Part shown: piece after piece, positions 11,892-25,069 of the stretch
Layout of the letters: the number at the start of each line of letters is the position of its first letter
Numbering within the stretch: position 1 is the first letter of the stretch
NCBI GenBank assembly: GCA_001986395.2
Contig: MQVO02000004.1
Coordinates: 186,001-250,000, forward strand
Reading direction: 5' to 3'
DNA: 64,000 bases
DNA from: Irpex lacteus
Lineage: Eukaryota > Basidiomycota > Agaricomycetes > Polyporales > Irpicaceae
Notes under the pieces: generated by a model
The model's database searches: none
Told to the model about the DNA's origin: nothing
The model's input: only the letters and a program-made list of their open reading frames with translations
Translations under genes and position numbers: made by a program

Positions 11892-12952
11892 ATGTCGAGC
11901 CCCATCGTCAACGTTTATCTCGTCCGACACGGCGAAACGGACGAGAACAGAGCAATGATCATGCAAGGTCATCTCGATACAAAGCTTAACGCCGCAGGAC
12001 TCGAGCAAGCACAGCTCGCCGCTAATGCGCTAGAAAACGTGAAATTTACCGCAGCTTATAGCAGTGACCTTAGTCGCGCCGCTAAGGTGAGAGCAGTGTT
12101 ATATTCATTCCCACTGGATGTCATGCCAGTGTATCGTCGTCCTTGGCTTTATGTGCCCGGCTTCCTTTTTTGCACAGCACTTTAGTGAGCCGTCGGGCCT
12201 ACTAAGTGTAATCTGTATGTGTACTATGGCGGACTTGGTCTGTCAGTGAGGTCGGGAAGACACTGGCATGCGCTCAGTTTCTCTCACTGGCATGCACAAA
12301 GCGGATTTTTTTCCAGTTCTGACACCACGTTGAGTCATAGACAGCGGAAATTATCATCGCGAAACATCCCGGTGTAAAACTTCAGACACACAAGGCGCTT
12401 CGAGAGAGGGTAAGTAAGTTCTCTTTGCCTCCGATGATGTGTAGTATGAACGGGACCGATGAGTCGTACAAATTCGAAGTGACTCACTGTATTCATTTTC
12501 TCCTGTGTCACTAGTATATGGGATCGATAGAAGGCACGAAAATTGACCGAAGCCGCCGTATCAGTCTGCCACCGAACGCCGAATCCGCCAAAGCGTTCTC
12601 TGCCCGGGCGGAAAACTGGTGGAAAGAGACCATACTGCCATATACCACCAGTGGAACACATAAAGAAGACAAAGAGCAACAAAGGAATATCCTCGTGGTT
12701 TCTCACGGCGGACTTATGCACGTTCTCGTTCAAGACCTCCTTGAGAGCGGTCAAGTTATCTTTGAACAAAGTAGCAAGCTTGGATTGTTGACAAGACATA
12801 GTATCCCAAATGCGTCTATCAGCGTCATTCAGCTACCTGTGCAGAGCAAGGAGGTTGATAAAGAGGCCCCGGGAACAGTGGCTCTATTTGCAGATACTAC
12901 ACATTTGGATGTAGAGTTTGTGAACGGGAACGCAGACGTTGTGGATGAATAA
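11892..12952 (+). CDS. Histidine phosphatase (phosphoglycerate-mutase-like), copy 2
   Basis: Exons 11892-12086, 12341-12409 and 12515-12952 sum to 234 codons (233 aa). The catalytic motif LVRHGETDEN (His13), an YSSDLSRA segment and the second His in VVSHGGL are all present. The middle exon is 69 nt in both copies, and intron positions match copy 1, so the two arose by tandem duplication. The sequences have diverged through the C-terminal half, which suggests an old event. Copy 2 keeps the more usual RHGET form of the motif, where copy 1 has RHGQT. Both look functional. A shared substrate is plausible but not shown. Confidence 0.85.
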
Positions 12953-13431
12953 GAGGGTTTCCAGCAGGTAGTCTGTTGGATGTAGCTCTCTTACATGTAG
13001 ACGATAACCAATAGAATATGTAAGTAGATCGAATACGCTTCCTTCATCTTATCGTAACATGTATTCGCTTGAAGGGGCAGTGCACGTAGATGGACGCCCG
13101 AATGGCTTCGGAAGCGCACTCAAGGACATTTTCACGCGGAAATTAAGTAGATTCGTGCTTCACAATGCTTGTATCCTAGTATGAACACCGCGTCTGGTTC
13201 AGTCGCCAAACCGTATTGCACAGCCATATGCATATGCCTTTCGATCGATCCACATACATTACACACGGTGCAGCTCAGGTACTACGCAGTATCTGTCTTC
13301 CCACGTCACTTCAAATTCTCCTGACTACTCGGACTGTGCATCTAGGTACATATACACACGGCTTTGATTTACACAGTCCACCGAAACTTCCAAGTCTTGT
13401 CACTCCATAACACAGCCTCACTCACAAGAGT
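12953..13431. other. Convergent intergenic region
   Basis: Separates the 3' ends of phosphatase copy 2 (plus) and the Doa1-like gene (minus). Nothing recognised. Confidence 0.5.
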
Positions 13432-16400
13432 GAGCTGATTTCGCTGGTCACGAGCTTGACACGATCCTCAGGGAAGAGACTAGGCAGAGCTGTGGTACTC
13501 TCCTTGACAGTGTCAATTTGCCAATCATCCAGGGGTATTGACTGTTGTTTCGCTGCGTACGCCTAAAGATGCAATGCGTTTGACGGGTCAGACGAGGGAT
13601 AGTGCAGTACAAGAAAACTCACGATATTTCCAAGAGCAACTAACGCCCTATAGACCGCTTCGGAATCAGTCTTCTCGCTTTGTAGGATCTACGACGAGAA
13701 CCGACGGGGACAAAGGTGAGAAAGCGATCTAGATGAATCAGGTATCACACACATACCTGAAGGACTAGGGTGACAAGAAGACTGCGCAGCGAAGGATCTA
13801 GAGGCTCTCTGACACCAATCGTCGACAGGCTATGCAGTACAAGGAGGATGCGTCAGCCACGGCCTCGCGCCGATTCCAGCGGTAAGGAGACAGTCGCTAC
13901 TCACTTGAACAAGACCGTGCCTAATGCCACGCGCTGAGGCTTCGAAAGAACCGTATAAGGCGCCTCACCCAGCTTTTCAAGGATCTAGACCCAAGGAACG
14001 AATAGATATCAGCATCGAGAAGTTGGCTCAGGCAGGATCGGCTCCCGATGCCTTTGAAATTCCCATATGCAGTAAACAAGAACACGCACGTCTTTGGCCC
14101 AGAGAGAATCTCCCATATCAGTGTCCTCCTTGAAAGCATTTGCCAGGCCACGCAGCATAAGCAGCCCATTTGTTTCCCTCGACTTTGGCACAGGAACGGT
14201 CCACCGCGACGTCCATTCAGCTGCCTCAAACAATGTAGCGAAGAACTTTCGCTTTTTCTCGGATTCGGAGAAGGCATAGCTACAGTGGCCGACCACGAGC
14301 CTGGCCAAGTCGATAACTGTCATACATGAGAGACAAGCCGGGTCAGCTTGCCTGCAGGCCTAGATCTCAGGTCAGGGTGCGGTAGCGGATGAACGTACCG
14401 GGGAAACGTGACCCAGACGGCCAACGCTCCACAATTGAGCTGATAGTATCGATATGCTTCTCATTGAGTTTTGCAGCAGTGATAGGCGACGTGTTGGCAA
14501 CAGCTTGTGTCAGGTAAGCGAACGTTTCTTCAAGGTACACGGGTTCTTGGTGGTACATGGCGAGACCCGACGTTGACTGAGTGCCAGCTGATTAGTACTG
14601 AATGCACCATAGCAGCACCGTGTATGCTCACAATCTCATTGGAAAGGTCGGCGTCGAACTGCATTAACTTGCTGCGCATAGCAGCTACGTTAGCCTGACG
14701 GAAGAGCAATGGTGTCCGCTGTGAAAGTAGATGTGAGAAATATTGATGCAGAACCGGTAGGACGTTTTGCGTACCACGGGTAGGGTGCTTGGGGCAGTCG
14801 ACATAGCAGGTCGAGATGTTGCAGGTGGTGGGGCGGAAGATCCAGAGTATCGGGAAGCACCAGTCCAAGGATCGCCACCCGTTGTGGCTGCAGGTGCCTG
14901 CGTAGGAGCAGGAGTAGAGCTTGGCTGGGCACGATATCTCGAGGCACCTAGGTAATATAAGATTCAAGATCTCTACAAAAACACGGCTATCACACACCAG
15001 TGAAAGGGTCCATATACTCCGTATTGCTATTTGCGGCCTGGCTTTGTGCAGGCTGGTACCGTGATGCACCTGAAACGGGGTAAGATTGCGTGATACATGA
15101 TTGAGTTAACATAGACGTACCGGTGAATGGGTCCTGGAATTCACCAGCCCCACCGATCTTGACGCCAGCGGTGTTTTTCTCTATGAACCGCACAACTTCA
15201 TCCAGATAAGTCAACGGAAGATCATTGTTTTGCAAGAACCGCTGGGCAGCGCTGTACGGGTTTTCTACACTCTCAAGTCAGTGACCGAACGTCAGTGGAC
15301 AAATAATGATAGAGAAACATACCATGGACGTCGTAAGGGAGCTTAAGTGGAGGAGCGCCTTCCTCAACGTCGACATCGAAGACGTAGTCGTACTCTTTAC
15401 CGTTATAGAGTTGCTTTCTTCCTGAACCTACAGCGTCCACCACTTCTCCGATCTTCTGCCAGCTTGAAGACGCGCTGTCCCACTGGTATGGTCCCCGTTA
15501 GGTTAGATCATAGCGAACGAGGCTTAGGCTTACTTGGTGGGCTTCAACAGTGGCTCCCTTTCGGATCATCTTCACTTCGCCCGGTTTGCTACCTGCATTC
15601 CGCATCAGTCACTAACTTCAGACCCTAAGGGTATGACCCTAGTCCGTGTGCGCGTACCGGAAGCAGACAATGCCTCTGGACCAGGCAGGTCTGATTTATT
15701 GATGTCCCCGACCTGTTCAGCTGGCAAAGCCGAGCTCGACACTTGATCGTCAAAAGCCTTGAGCTGATCGCCGGGAGCCCAACGTTCTTCTGCGGCACTG
15801 AACACTCGGACAACTCCATCGCTCGCACCTGTCGCAATATCTCCATTAGGGAGGGCCGAGACTGTCCATACCGAGATTGCAGGGTGTACAATCGTCTGTG
15901 CACACTCGCCATCTTGAAGAAGAGGTTGAAACGGGATTCAGATCAGTTCCAGACTCTCACACAGGTACGCAATCGAGGACACACCTTTCCAGATGCGCAA
16001 GGTTCTGTCTTCGCCGCTTGAGGCGAGGTCGCCGTTTGGAAGGAGTGTGATGCTATATACGAAAGAAGTATGACCGGAAAGCGTGTAAACGAGGTCCCCT
16101 TCGAGCGTCCAGACGCGTACTTCACTAAGAATCATGAACGATTGGAGTTGCATCGAGGAATACGTGTGCTTACTCACCTATCGTTAGAGCACGAAGCGAA
16201 GCCAATGTCTGGGACGAGCGTGAGGCCTCTCACAGCTTGCGTGTGGCCCTTGAATGTCTGTACATTCTTGTGCTGGTGCCAAAGTTTGATTGTGTTATCG
16301 GCGGAGCCTAGACGCAGTCAATCAACCCGTCAAGTTACTTGTAGTCAACCATACCAGTTAGGAATTGATCATTCTCCAGAGCAATGACGGCCCAGACAGA

Positions 16401-17002
16401 CTGGGCGTGTCCCACAAGTTCATACGCAAATTGGAACTGCTTCCATACTCGCGCTGTTCTGACGTAGCCGTTCAGAGTTCAAAAAACTTCAATAGTACGA
16501 GAGACGTACTGATCCCAGGATCCAGATATAATTGTGCCGTCCGCTAATGCATGCAGGGCACACACATTGTTAGTGTGCCCGATCAGTTGTACGTTCGAGT
16601 CTTCTCGTTTTGAAGACAGTGAGAATACATTGATAATAGCGTCTTGTCCTCCAGTGACCGCGTAGCCTTGATAATAGCATCTCTCTTGTCTCAGTATCTC
16701 AGTTCATTACCCTCGGCCACTAACCTTCAGGTGCGTCTGGAGATGGCGGAATGTATGTGATTGCATTCACATAGCGTGGACCCGGGCGCAGGGTAAGTGA
16801 CTGCTTGAATTGAATTTCTGGGGATGATCTTGACCACGAAATGGCGGTCGCGTCTCGAGAGGCGGAGAGGATGAGATCGTTGGTCGGCGTCGCAAGTGCA
16901 CGGACCTAGGCGCCACAATAAATGTACGCGTAATCCCAATTGAACAACACTACGCACATCTGAAGTATGGCCTGTGAGCGTTGCCGATAATTTGTAGGGC
17001 AT
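13432..17002 (-). CDS. DOA1: Doa1/Ufd3/PLAA homologue (WD40-PFU-PUL)
   Basis: A Cdc48/p97 cofactor that binds ubiquitin and works in ubiquitin recycling, endosomal sorting and mitochondrial protein quality control. The coding sequence is split into more than ten exons. Domains in order: an N-terminal WD40 propeller beginning MPYKLSATLTGHTSDVR (repeats seen over about 17002-15620), the PFU ubiquitin-binding domain (about 15560-15130), a linker with three copies of a DPFTGASRY-like motif (about 15130-14800), and the PUL domain that docks on Cdc48 (about 14700-13432). The final exon ends LVTSEISSLL-stop at 13432. The start at 17002 is the first Met before the first WD repeat. No defect was seen, but not every internal junction was fixed base by base. 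Confidence 0.88.
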
Positions 17003-17843
17003 TCTAAAGCGTTATTAGACGGTGATCAGTAGAAAGTGGGAGAGGTAGTTGGTGGTAGTGAGTAGAGGTCGTCTAGGGCGCTACCCTAGACTGATTCATT
17101 TCGATTCATCTCGTCAGACCGTAAGAGATGCGATAATCTCGAGGGTCATGCTGATTACCTCAATCAATGAGGTACCAGCTACATAAATTGGAAGTCATAC
17201 ATTCCTAGCTCTGGACTGCACTGATTCTGTACAAGGATACTTGGAGAAGAACATAGCTAATCAACGTCAGTTCGCGACCTTTATAGATGCACACGCAATA
17301 CAGAGGATACATGATCCAGAAGATAATTGAGTTGAATCCGTTCGATTATCCATACAAACAATCGTATGTTACGCATGGCCAAAACAACTACGTCAAGAAA
17401 GGAATATGTATACCACGCTAACGAGCCCCGAAGCCGTGTAACAGCGGAAGTCAGGGAGATACGGAGGTACAGTCTATGCCTTGCACCAATTTTGATCTCC
17501 TGCGAGGGCCTCACGATGCAGTTCGTCGTCCGTTGAAGCGAAGATGACGAGTTGCCAAATCATGAGGGGATGAAGAAAATTGAGACGCACAACACCGAGA
17601 GGATTTATACCCGAACTTCCTCTTTAGGGCAGGCTTGTTACGCCTCGGCTGTTGCCGGCCATCTCGCCCTGCCCCGAGTCCTCCTAGTACCGTCAACTTC
17701 GAGCTTATGCGCTTCACATTGGTTAGCATCAAGCCGTAATTGGAACGTAACTCACTACTCATCCACTGTTATTTTACCTAGCTGATATTTAAGACATCGG
17801 CAGTTCCAGCGCAGCACGAACTAGTATACGATACTACATATAT
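17003..17843. other. Divergent promoter region
   Basis: Lies between the Doa1-like gene (minus) and an F-box gene (plus). No gene is seen; short frames here lack any domain. Confidence 0.5.
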
Positions 17844-19239
17844 ATGGACCATCCATCTCCGCCGGTCGGGGCTCCTCATGCCGTGCAGCTTCCCCCTGAA
17901 ATATGGATGGCTATCATTCGTAACGAGGACGAAGACTTAGACTACACATCACTGGACTATCTCTCGCAGAAGCACTGGTCATCGTGCTCCCTAGTTTCTC
18001 GACAGTGGCGTAGTATTACGCTGCCGTACTTATTTCGCCACATCTCCATTCCTAATCGACGGTCCTCAATTCCGGAGTACGTGAAATTCTTTACGGATAC
18101 GCCAACAATTGCCCGGCTGGTGCGTCATATACATATTGGCCACCAAAACATCGACATCGACCAACTGGACGACCTCCTAGGATGTCTTCCCAATGTACGC
18201 TTCGTGCGGCTGATTGGAGTCGACTTGCGATGTCGAAGGGAATCAGACTCACAGCTTCTATATCGACATTACGAACTGGATCTACTGGACTGTTACTGCA
18301 TATGCAATTTCAGCCGATGGAGCAGCCGTCTACTACAACTACTGGCTTTATTCTCCAAGCTCAACCGGTTTGAACTGTCTGTAGACGATGCTGGGAGTTT
18401 TGGAGCTCTTCGGGACGTCTCTCGTAACGCTCTGAAGGCAACCCCTGCACAATATCGATCGCGTCCTAAAATTCGTTCGCTCTACCTGGATTGCGGAGCA
18501 AACACGTACTCGTTTCTCCCTTCGTTCCTTCTCGACGTTGGCGCTTTAAGCAGCCTTACGGAGTTATCTATGGATATTGTGGAACCCGATAAACTCCTGG
18601 AATATATTGACGAGCTCTTGTGCTCTGTGGGACCAAGGCTACGAAGTCTTAGTATTGCCCTACTCACGGAAAATCACTACTGGGACAGTGATATAGGCAC
18701 CTGGCACACCAGTAGTACGTATTGCGCTTTGCTTCTGGTTGGCGCAGCTGTCTAATGTCTATGTTTACCATATTTTTTCAGTCCGTCAGATGATCCTTAG
18801 CAAACTTCATCAAGGACTTACCGCGTGCTCGGTGCTTGAAGAGTTCTCTCTCACAACCACAATCTTCCCCCTCCAGGCAACTGCGATCTCCGTATACCAG
18901 CAAGAGTGGCTCCGAATTGTGGAGATTGTGACACTATTGCCTAGCCGTCATATTCGTCGCCTCCGCCTAGACGTCGCGTTCATTACTAGTGCGCTAAATT
19001 CTGTGCACTGGTTGTCATGGTCCAGTCTGCAAGCTGTGTGCCGCGGCTTGGCCAATCTCAGTTCACTGGAATTGTTAATCCGCATCACTAATCCGGATGG
19101 CGCTGCCGAACCCGAGAACGCAGATCCATGCGTTCAGTATGAAATGCAGGACTTCAAAGCCGTCCTGGTTCTCAGCCGAGGGCCAGAAAGGTTTTTAGAG
19201 TGCAACGACCATGATTGCGTCAGCTACAACGCAGCATGA
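17844..19239 (+). CDS. F-box/LRR-like protein, paralogue 2
   Basis: Exons 17844-18714 and 18782-19239 sum to 443 codons (442 aa). An F-box-like region lies at about residues 14-65: LPPEIWMAII, then CSLVSRQWRSITLPYLFR. A Leu-rich body follows, with a C-terminal 'C.QYEMQDF' motif shared with the other two members. It is presumably an SCF substrate receptor; the substrate is unknown. The single intron is at the position matching the last intron of the other paralogues. The next copy follows about 700 bp downstream in the same direction. Confidence 0.75.
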
Positions 19240-19923
19240 CGCTGGGAAGGCGAACAAGGTATGGTAATAGTAAGTCTGCTCTTGAATCCGTTCACTACGT
19301 AAAACAGTGGCCAACTCAGATTTTCTTTGCAGTCATAAACACCGGAGGTATTGATGAACGTATCCGATCCTTCTCGATCCTGCTTATGTCGACTGTCACG
19401 CGGTGGACAAATGCGGGATGTGGATTGGAGTAGTGATTCATGATGTTGTCGGCCTTAAGGTCTTTTATTTTTTAGAGCAATGATAACCATGTCTGAGTCC
19501 ATCTGCGATGAGTAGAAGTAAATGAGCTCCATGATGCGGCTGGGGGGATTTGTGCCCAGAACTTCCTCTTTATGACTGATTGTGCTGTTGACCGTAAGGG
19601 AAGTTGATGAACGCATTCGAATTCGAGTTGACGGTGCTAGTAGCATAATTTAGCGCGCGGGAGTGGTCTGGGGTCCTCCGAGGACTCCCATCATGATGCC
19701 GCAACTCCGACCAGACTCAGTTTAGCTGGAACTGCAACATTGAACGTTGAACGTCGAGACATGGAGTAGAGCATATTCAAGTCATACTACATACTATCGA
19801 TCGTAAATCTCTTCATCCTCATGTCTCAGTACTCGGTACTAAAGTTATCTCATCATGACTCTCCAGGCTATCTGCTGTTTACATTCGCAAGTACTTACTG
19901 GACGAGCAGACTGAGCAGTGAGC
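19240..19923. other. Intergenic, between F-box paralogues
   Basis: No gene recognised. It holds the 3' end of paralogue 2 and the promoter of paralogue 3. Confidence 0.5.
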
Positions 19924-21392
19924 ATGTCTGAAACACCGGTCCCTGCGGTAAGTAGCATACATTACTTGTGAACTTTGAGGTGGTCTGACTATTGTCTTAT
20001 ATCTCATTCCATTCAACAAGGCAGCGAGAGTCCCTACTGAACTATGGGACATCATTATGCGCATTGCGCAAGATCCTCCCGGTCGACGTCCATACTTTCC
20101 CTTACTGCGACTCAAAAATTGGAAGAGTTACTCTCTCGTCTGTCGACATTGGCGCTATGTCACTCTCCCATACATATTCCGCCGTCTGCGCATTCATTCC
20201 AAGGGTCCCGCTCTCGAGGACTATCCGCAACTCTTATCCGACGCGCCATGCGAGATTGCAGAGGTCATCCAGGAAGTCGTAATCGAACATCCTCTTAACA
20301 TCGATATCACTCAATTGGACGCTCTCCTCGGCTGCCTTCCTCGAATCCAAGTTTTACATCTCCAATGTAACATCCAACGCAGAAAACGAGGCACTGAACG
20401 TGTATACCGGAGTTACACCTTAAAACAGCTTCGTTGGGCGTACCAGCCTGCACGAATGATTGGGCTCCCGAGAGCGTGGTTGTTCGAATCGTTTCTGGAT
20501 CTACTGGCCCTGTTTACAGAGATAGAGGCTTTGAGCTTTGCTTCGGATGGATATGGAGAGGACCCTGGCCAGCAGCTTATTGATGGGCCCATTCCCGAAG
20601 CTCCTATCAGCCCCGATATACGACAAGTTCGCTCGCTTTCTTTCGAATGCGCGAGGTTTGTCCTGTCTTGCCTTCCACCCATCCTCAGCAACAGCTACGA
20701 TCTGCGAACTCTCAAGAATCTCACAGTACATATGACCCGTCCGAACATGCTACTACTCCTCAACAAGCTGCTCCATCTGATTGGCCCCACATTATGTTCT
20801 GTTGAGTTACAACTTAATGCCATGGATGAGTTTATATCCAACTTTAGTAAGTACTCCTCTTGTATATGGGCTCGATACATCTCTTATGGTCTTCCGATAT
20901 ATCTCAGGGCCGCTACTTGAGGACATTCGAAGTGGACTTGCGGCTTGCTCGTCGCTTGAGGAATTCTCTGTGTCAGCTCCTCTTGAACAGGACTTGACCC
21001 GTTCGTGGCGCAATATAAACCATGTCTGGCATGCTAATAGCTGGCCTCTGGTCGGTAGTGCAACGGGCCTAGTCAATTTCAGCCGTCTTTCTCGCCTTCG
21101 GATGGTTATTCATTGTACGAATGATCGGTCCACTGCCGAACATGTACACGGTCTTCCGTGGAGCGGTATACGAGATGCGTGTAAACGGTTTCCTAACCTT
21201 CGATTTCTCCACGTCGGTGTCAAAATCGAAGAAACGTATTACGACCAGCGATTCTTTAATCACTCGTTATGCGTAAAATACGAGATGCAGGAGTTTCGGC
21301 GCATCCTTATTCTCGACGAAGAAGATACGCGTTTACCACTGGCACAATGCAGTAACCCGGACTGCAAAAGGTTCAACGAAGTCTATAGCTAG
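19924..21392 (+). CDS. F-box/LRR-like protein, paralogue 3
   Basis: Exons 19924-19947 (8 codons), 20021-20846 and 20908-21392 sum to 445 codons (444 aa). The tiny first exon MSETPVPA joins AARVPTELWDIIMRI, giving the same F-box start (VPTELW) as its relatives (LPPEIW, LPTELI). The core is YSLVCRHWRYVTLPYIFRRL, the Leu-rich middle contains 'LDALLGCLPRI', and the C-terminus has CVKYEMQEF and a Cys pair near the end. It probably works as an SCF receptor. Of the three paralogues, only this one has an extra intron inside the N-terminus. Confidence 0.75.
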
Positions 21393-21980
21393 TAAGTACG
21401 GCGACACGATAGGTTACGTGGGGCAGGTGTTAATCATTCATGAAAACAGGATTCTAGGCGATACTGCTACCTTTGCGCACAACGTGTCGCACACAATTAT
21501 TGCTGTCGAGGACGAAGATTACTACGTTATATTCCTATGTCGGTTGGCATGAATACCGATCGGCACGCCTATAAATTGGGCGGTCATTACGCTCACATTC
21601 CGAACTCCTCTGTCTTCTCCTTGCGTCCCTACGCAACGCTCGATCTAACATGTTCTGTCGACAATGTACATAGGAGAATATATATAAGCTGCAGTCGCTG
21701 GATATCTGGAATATTATTACCATTTTTATTCGATAAACGCGATTTGATTGGAACATGCGCTTTGTTGAGAGCGCGCTGGTCATGAGACAACTTCTTCCTC
21801 TTCCTATTCGCTCATCCTCGGGCTTCCACGCTAAGCGATGTCGCAGCGGTATGAACCATGGGTTAAATAGCCTCGGGCTGTCCAAACCATGGTTCAATCT
21901 CTTACGACGTCCTGTGAGTGTGCGTCGGGTTGAGTCCGACATCGACGACGGTGAACGCGCTTTACGAAACGGTGTCGAGC
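21393..21980. other. Intergenic with an inverted repeat
   Basis: No gene recognised. Imperfect inverted copies of a gaaccatggttt-like sequence lie at about 21850-21900, within 130 bp upstream of the acyl-CoA synthetase start. Confidence 0.5.
21850..21900. repeat. Inverted repeat upstream of the acyl-CoA synthetase
   Basis: Two arms of about 13 bp centred on the palindrome aaccatggtt, one beginning 'gaaccatggg' and the other ending 'ccatggttc', separated by about 20 bp. They could form a stem or bind a dimeric factor. Confidence 0.45.
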
Positions 21981-24786
21981 ATGCGACCAAATAGTCTCAC
22001 GGCGGCGGCAACCAAGACAAGTATGAAGACAGCGGCGAGGACTCTCAGAACAACGTCCACCTCTACTGGCAGCATTGCCAAGGTCCGAGGTCAAAGCCAG
22101 CGCAACTTAGAGACTCGCCACACGCACAGACACCAATCCACCTCTACAGTCTCCCACACGCAAAACGACCATCTATCTTTATCTTATGCTCAAGGACCCA
22201 CGCAGCCGCCCCTAGCGCATAGCACACTACCAGCATTCTGGAACGACACCATCCTACACCACTATGCCGAAAGACCAGCTTTGATTTGCAGGAGCGAGAA
22301 GCCACGTCCTCATGGAGGCCCTAGAACAGGAAACTTGGGCATAGAGAGTCATCTGGCATGGAGCTTTGGGGAGATGAACGAGCAGATGAAGGCCTTGGCT
22401 CGAGGGCTGGTGGGATTGGGAGTGAAGAAGGGTGATCGAGTGGGTGTTATTATGGGGAATAACAGGTACGTGTGTTCAAGTGCTCTGGTATCTCTGCAAT
22501 GTAAGCTCACTGGTAATCTTCTTGCAGTGCATATGCGATGATGCAATGGGCGTGTGCAAGTATTGGTGCCATACTCGTAACGCTAAACCCCGCATACCGT
22601 CTTCCAGAGCTCGTACGTTTAGGGTATCCGCTATAACATTGCTACATCCTGCTCATAACACCCATGTAGGTCAAAACGCTGTCCTTAGTAGGCGTGTCAC
22701 ACCTCTTCCTCGTCCCCCGCATTCGATCTTCCTCCTACCTCACAATGTTTGCCGACGCCTTTCCCTCTCTTACCAACTCCCTACCCGGATCCATCCAAGA
22801 ACCCGCTCTCCCGCACCTGAAGCACATAGTTGTGGTTGACAATACCCCGGGGTACAAGGAGTTTCAGTCGTATTTGGATATGATGGAGTGTGCTGTGGAC
22901 TTTCGGGAGGTGTTGGTGTGGAGGGAGAAAGCGAGTGAGGAGAGAGTTGTGAGAGAGACGCAAGCGGGGTTGGATAAGGATGAGATTGTTAATCTGCAGT
23001 TCACGAGGTACGTGCGCGAGCATGCTTATAGCCGTGCCGGGAAGCTGAATGACTGATGCATGGGTAGTGGAACAACAGGTTATCCGAAAGCCGTCTCAGT
23101 GCGTCCAATTCGAGGGTCATAATATGAATCCCTGCTTATGTATCTTACAGCTGACGCACCATAACCTTCTCAACAACGGTATTCAAATTGGAAGATGTAT
23201 GCGCCTTACAGAACAAGACGTTCTCTGTACGCTTATTTCTGCTTCATCCTCCTCCTTTAACTCATACAACTCCCAACACCTTCACAGGCAACGTCCCACC
23301 CCTCTTCCATTGTTTTGATAAGTGCTCTCCTCCACCCGTAACTCCATACCGTCTCAACTTACCGATAACGTAACAAAATACGCCTCGTCCTAGGAAACCT
23401 CGCAGCATGGACACACGGAGCCTCCATCGTCTATCCCTCCGACATATTCGACCCACCTAAGATCGTCGACGCCGTCATTGAGGAAAAGTGCACTGCCCTA
23501 CACGGAGTGCCGACGCATTTCCTTGGTGTGCTCAAGGAAGTTGAGAAGAGGCATGATGCGGGAGAAGTGCTCGATTTTGGGAGGCTGAGGTGAGTAAGGA
23601 TACTTGGAAGAGAGGGAGGGGTTTGTAAGCTGAAGATTGTGCGGAAAGGACTGGTATTGCGGCTGGGTCGTCAATACCAATTGCACTTATGAAGAAGCTG
23701 ATCGAGAAGCTGAACTTGACCGAACTGACGATCGCGTATGGCATGAGTACGTACTCTTTCTCTTCCTTTTCTCCGGCAAATACTGACTTCCTCCTCCACA
23801 TAGCCGAGACGAGGTACGCATTAACTTTCCCCGCTTCATACGAAAAATAACTTATCTAACACCTGCGCCAGCCCAGTATCCTTCCAAACGACCCCTGAAG
23901 ACCCAATCATCAAACGCGTCGAGACAGTCGGCAAGATTCACCCTCACATCAAAGCCAAAGTTGTCGACGCGTCAGGGAACATCGTTCCAGTTGGTACACC
24001 CGGCGAGCTCGTGGTCGCTGGTTATTCCTTGCAGAAAGGGTGCGTCCCTCTAGCTATGATTACGGGATAGGCTCCGTGGCTGCTGAGATGCTCACGATGC
24101 ATGTTAGATACTGGGAAGATCCAGAACAGACTGCGGCAGTAATGAAGTGGGATGAGGATGGAACTTTGTGGATGTATACCGGGGATGAGGCTATCATGGA
24201 CGAAGAAGGGTATCTACAGAGTACGTCCCTTCTCTTCTGCTGCACCCTTCTACATCGGTTCTAATTACCCGCTCTACTTCTAGTCGTCGGTCGTATCAAG
24301 GTAACCCCGCCCGTCCTCATTGACCCTCCGAACTTCTCAATAATCCTCATCCCTGACAGGACATAATCATCCGCGGCGGCGAAAACCTCTTCCCCGTGCA
24401 AATCGAGAACGTCCTGACATCCTCACCCGCCATCCTCGAAGCAGCCGTCGTCTCCGTCCCCGATGACACGTACGGCGAAGTCGTAGGTGCGTGGGTCGTC
24501 CGCGACCCGGTGAGAGGCGCGAAGTTGAGTAGGGAGGAGGTGAGGAAGGGTGTGGCGAGTGCTATGAACCCGCAGGTGAGTTCACTGGACCTGGTGTCTT
24601 GACTGAATGGGTTGAAGGGCTGATGGGCTGTTTTGATGATGATAGAATGCGCCGAAGTGGGTGTGGTTCGTGGGCGAGGATGGGTATGATGAGTTGCCTA
24701 AGACGGCGAGCGGGAAGGTGCAGAAGCATGTTTTGAGGCAGTGGAGTAAAGAGTTGGCGAAGCGGGGTGTGGGGTTGGTACAGTAA
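21981..24786 (+). CDS. Acyl-CoA synthetase (AMP-forming), probably mitochondrial
   Basis: Activates a fatty acid to its CoA thioester through an acyl-adenylate. It is closest in layout to the ACSF2/medium-chain group. More than ten exons cover the full adenylate-forming fold. The P-loop-like motif TSGTTGYPKAVS lies at about 22993-23098, split by an intron. The YGMTETSP motif is near 23730-23885, also split. The A8 signature YTGDEA is near 24177, and the A10 lysine motif LPKTASGKVQK is near 24700. The first 60 residues after the ATG at 21981 are rich in Arg, Ser and Thr and poor in acids, which looks like a mitochondrial presequence. The C-terminus (GLVQ) is not a peroxisomal signal. A longer frame upstream contains no other ATG. 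Confidence 0.88.
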
Positions 24787-25069
24787 CTCCCTTTCTTTAT
24801 AGGATATCATGATTAGACGTGAACGAGCCCATTGGATAGCACCCAATCTAGAGGTAGAAACGTGGAAAACACATTCTATGCCGTAGAGAGATTCATGTTG
24901 CAACGATAACTTGCGTGTGGGAAAGAGAAGTGTAGGAGCACAAATAACACCAAAAACGACACTGTAAGAAACAATAGGACGAGTCCGACCGTAGTTGCTG
25001 ATTATCATAAGCATATACATATAGCGTAACGTAGATTCAGACCATCACATCCTCCACACACTCCACAGA

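Noticed and set aside
21885..21900. B-box-like 'ggttcaatctc' as a tRNA hint
   Set aside because: No A box or cloverleaf could be drawn. The sequence belongs to the inverted repeat.
21535..21990. 151-codon frame on the minus strand
   Set aside because: Overlaps the promoter and first codons of the acyl-CoA synthetase, with a random-looking Arg-rich sequence.
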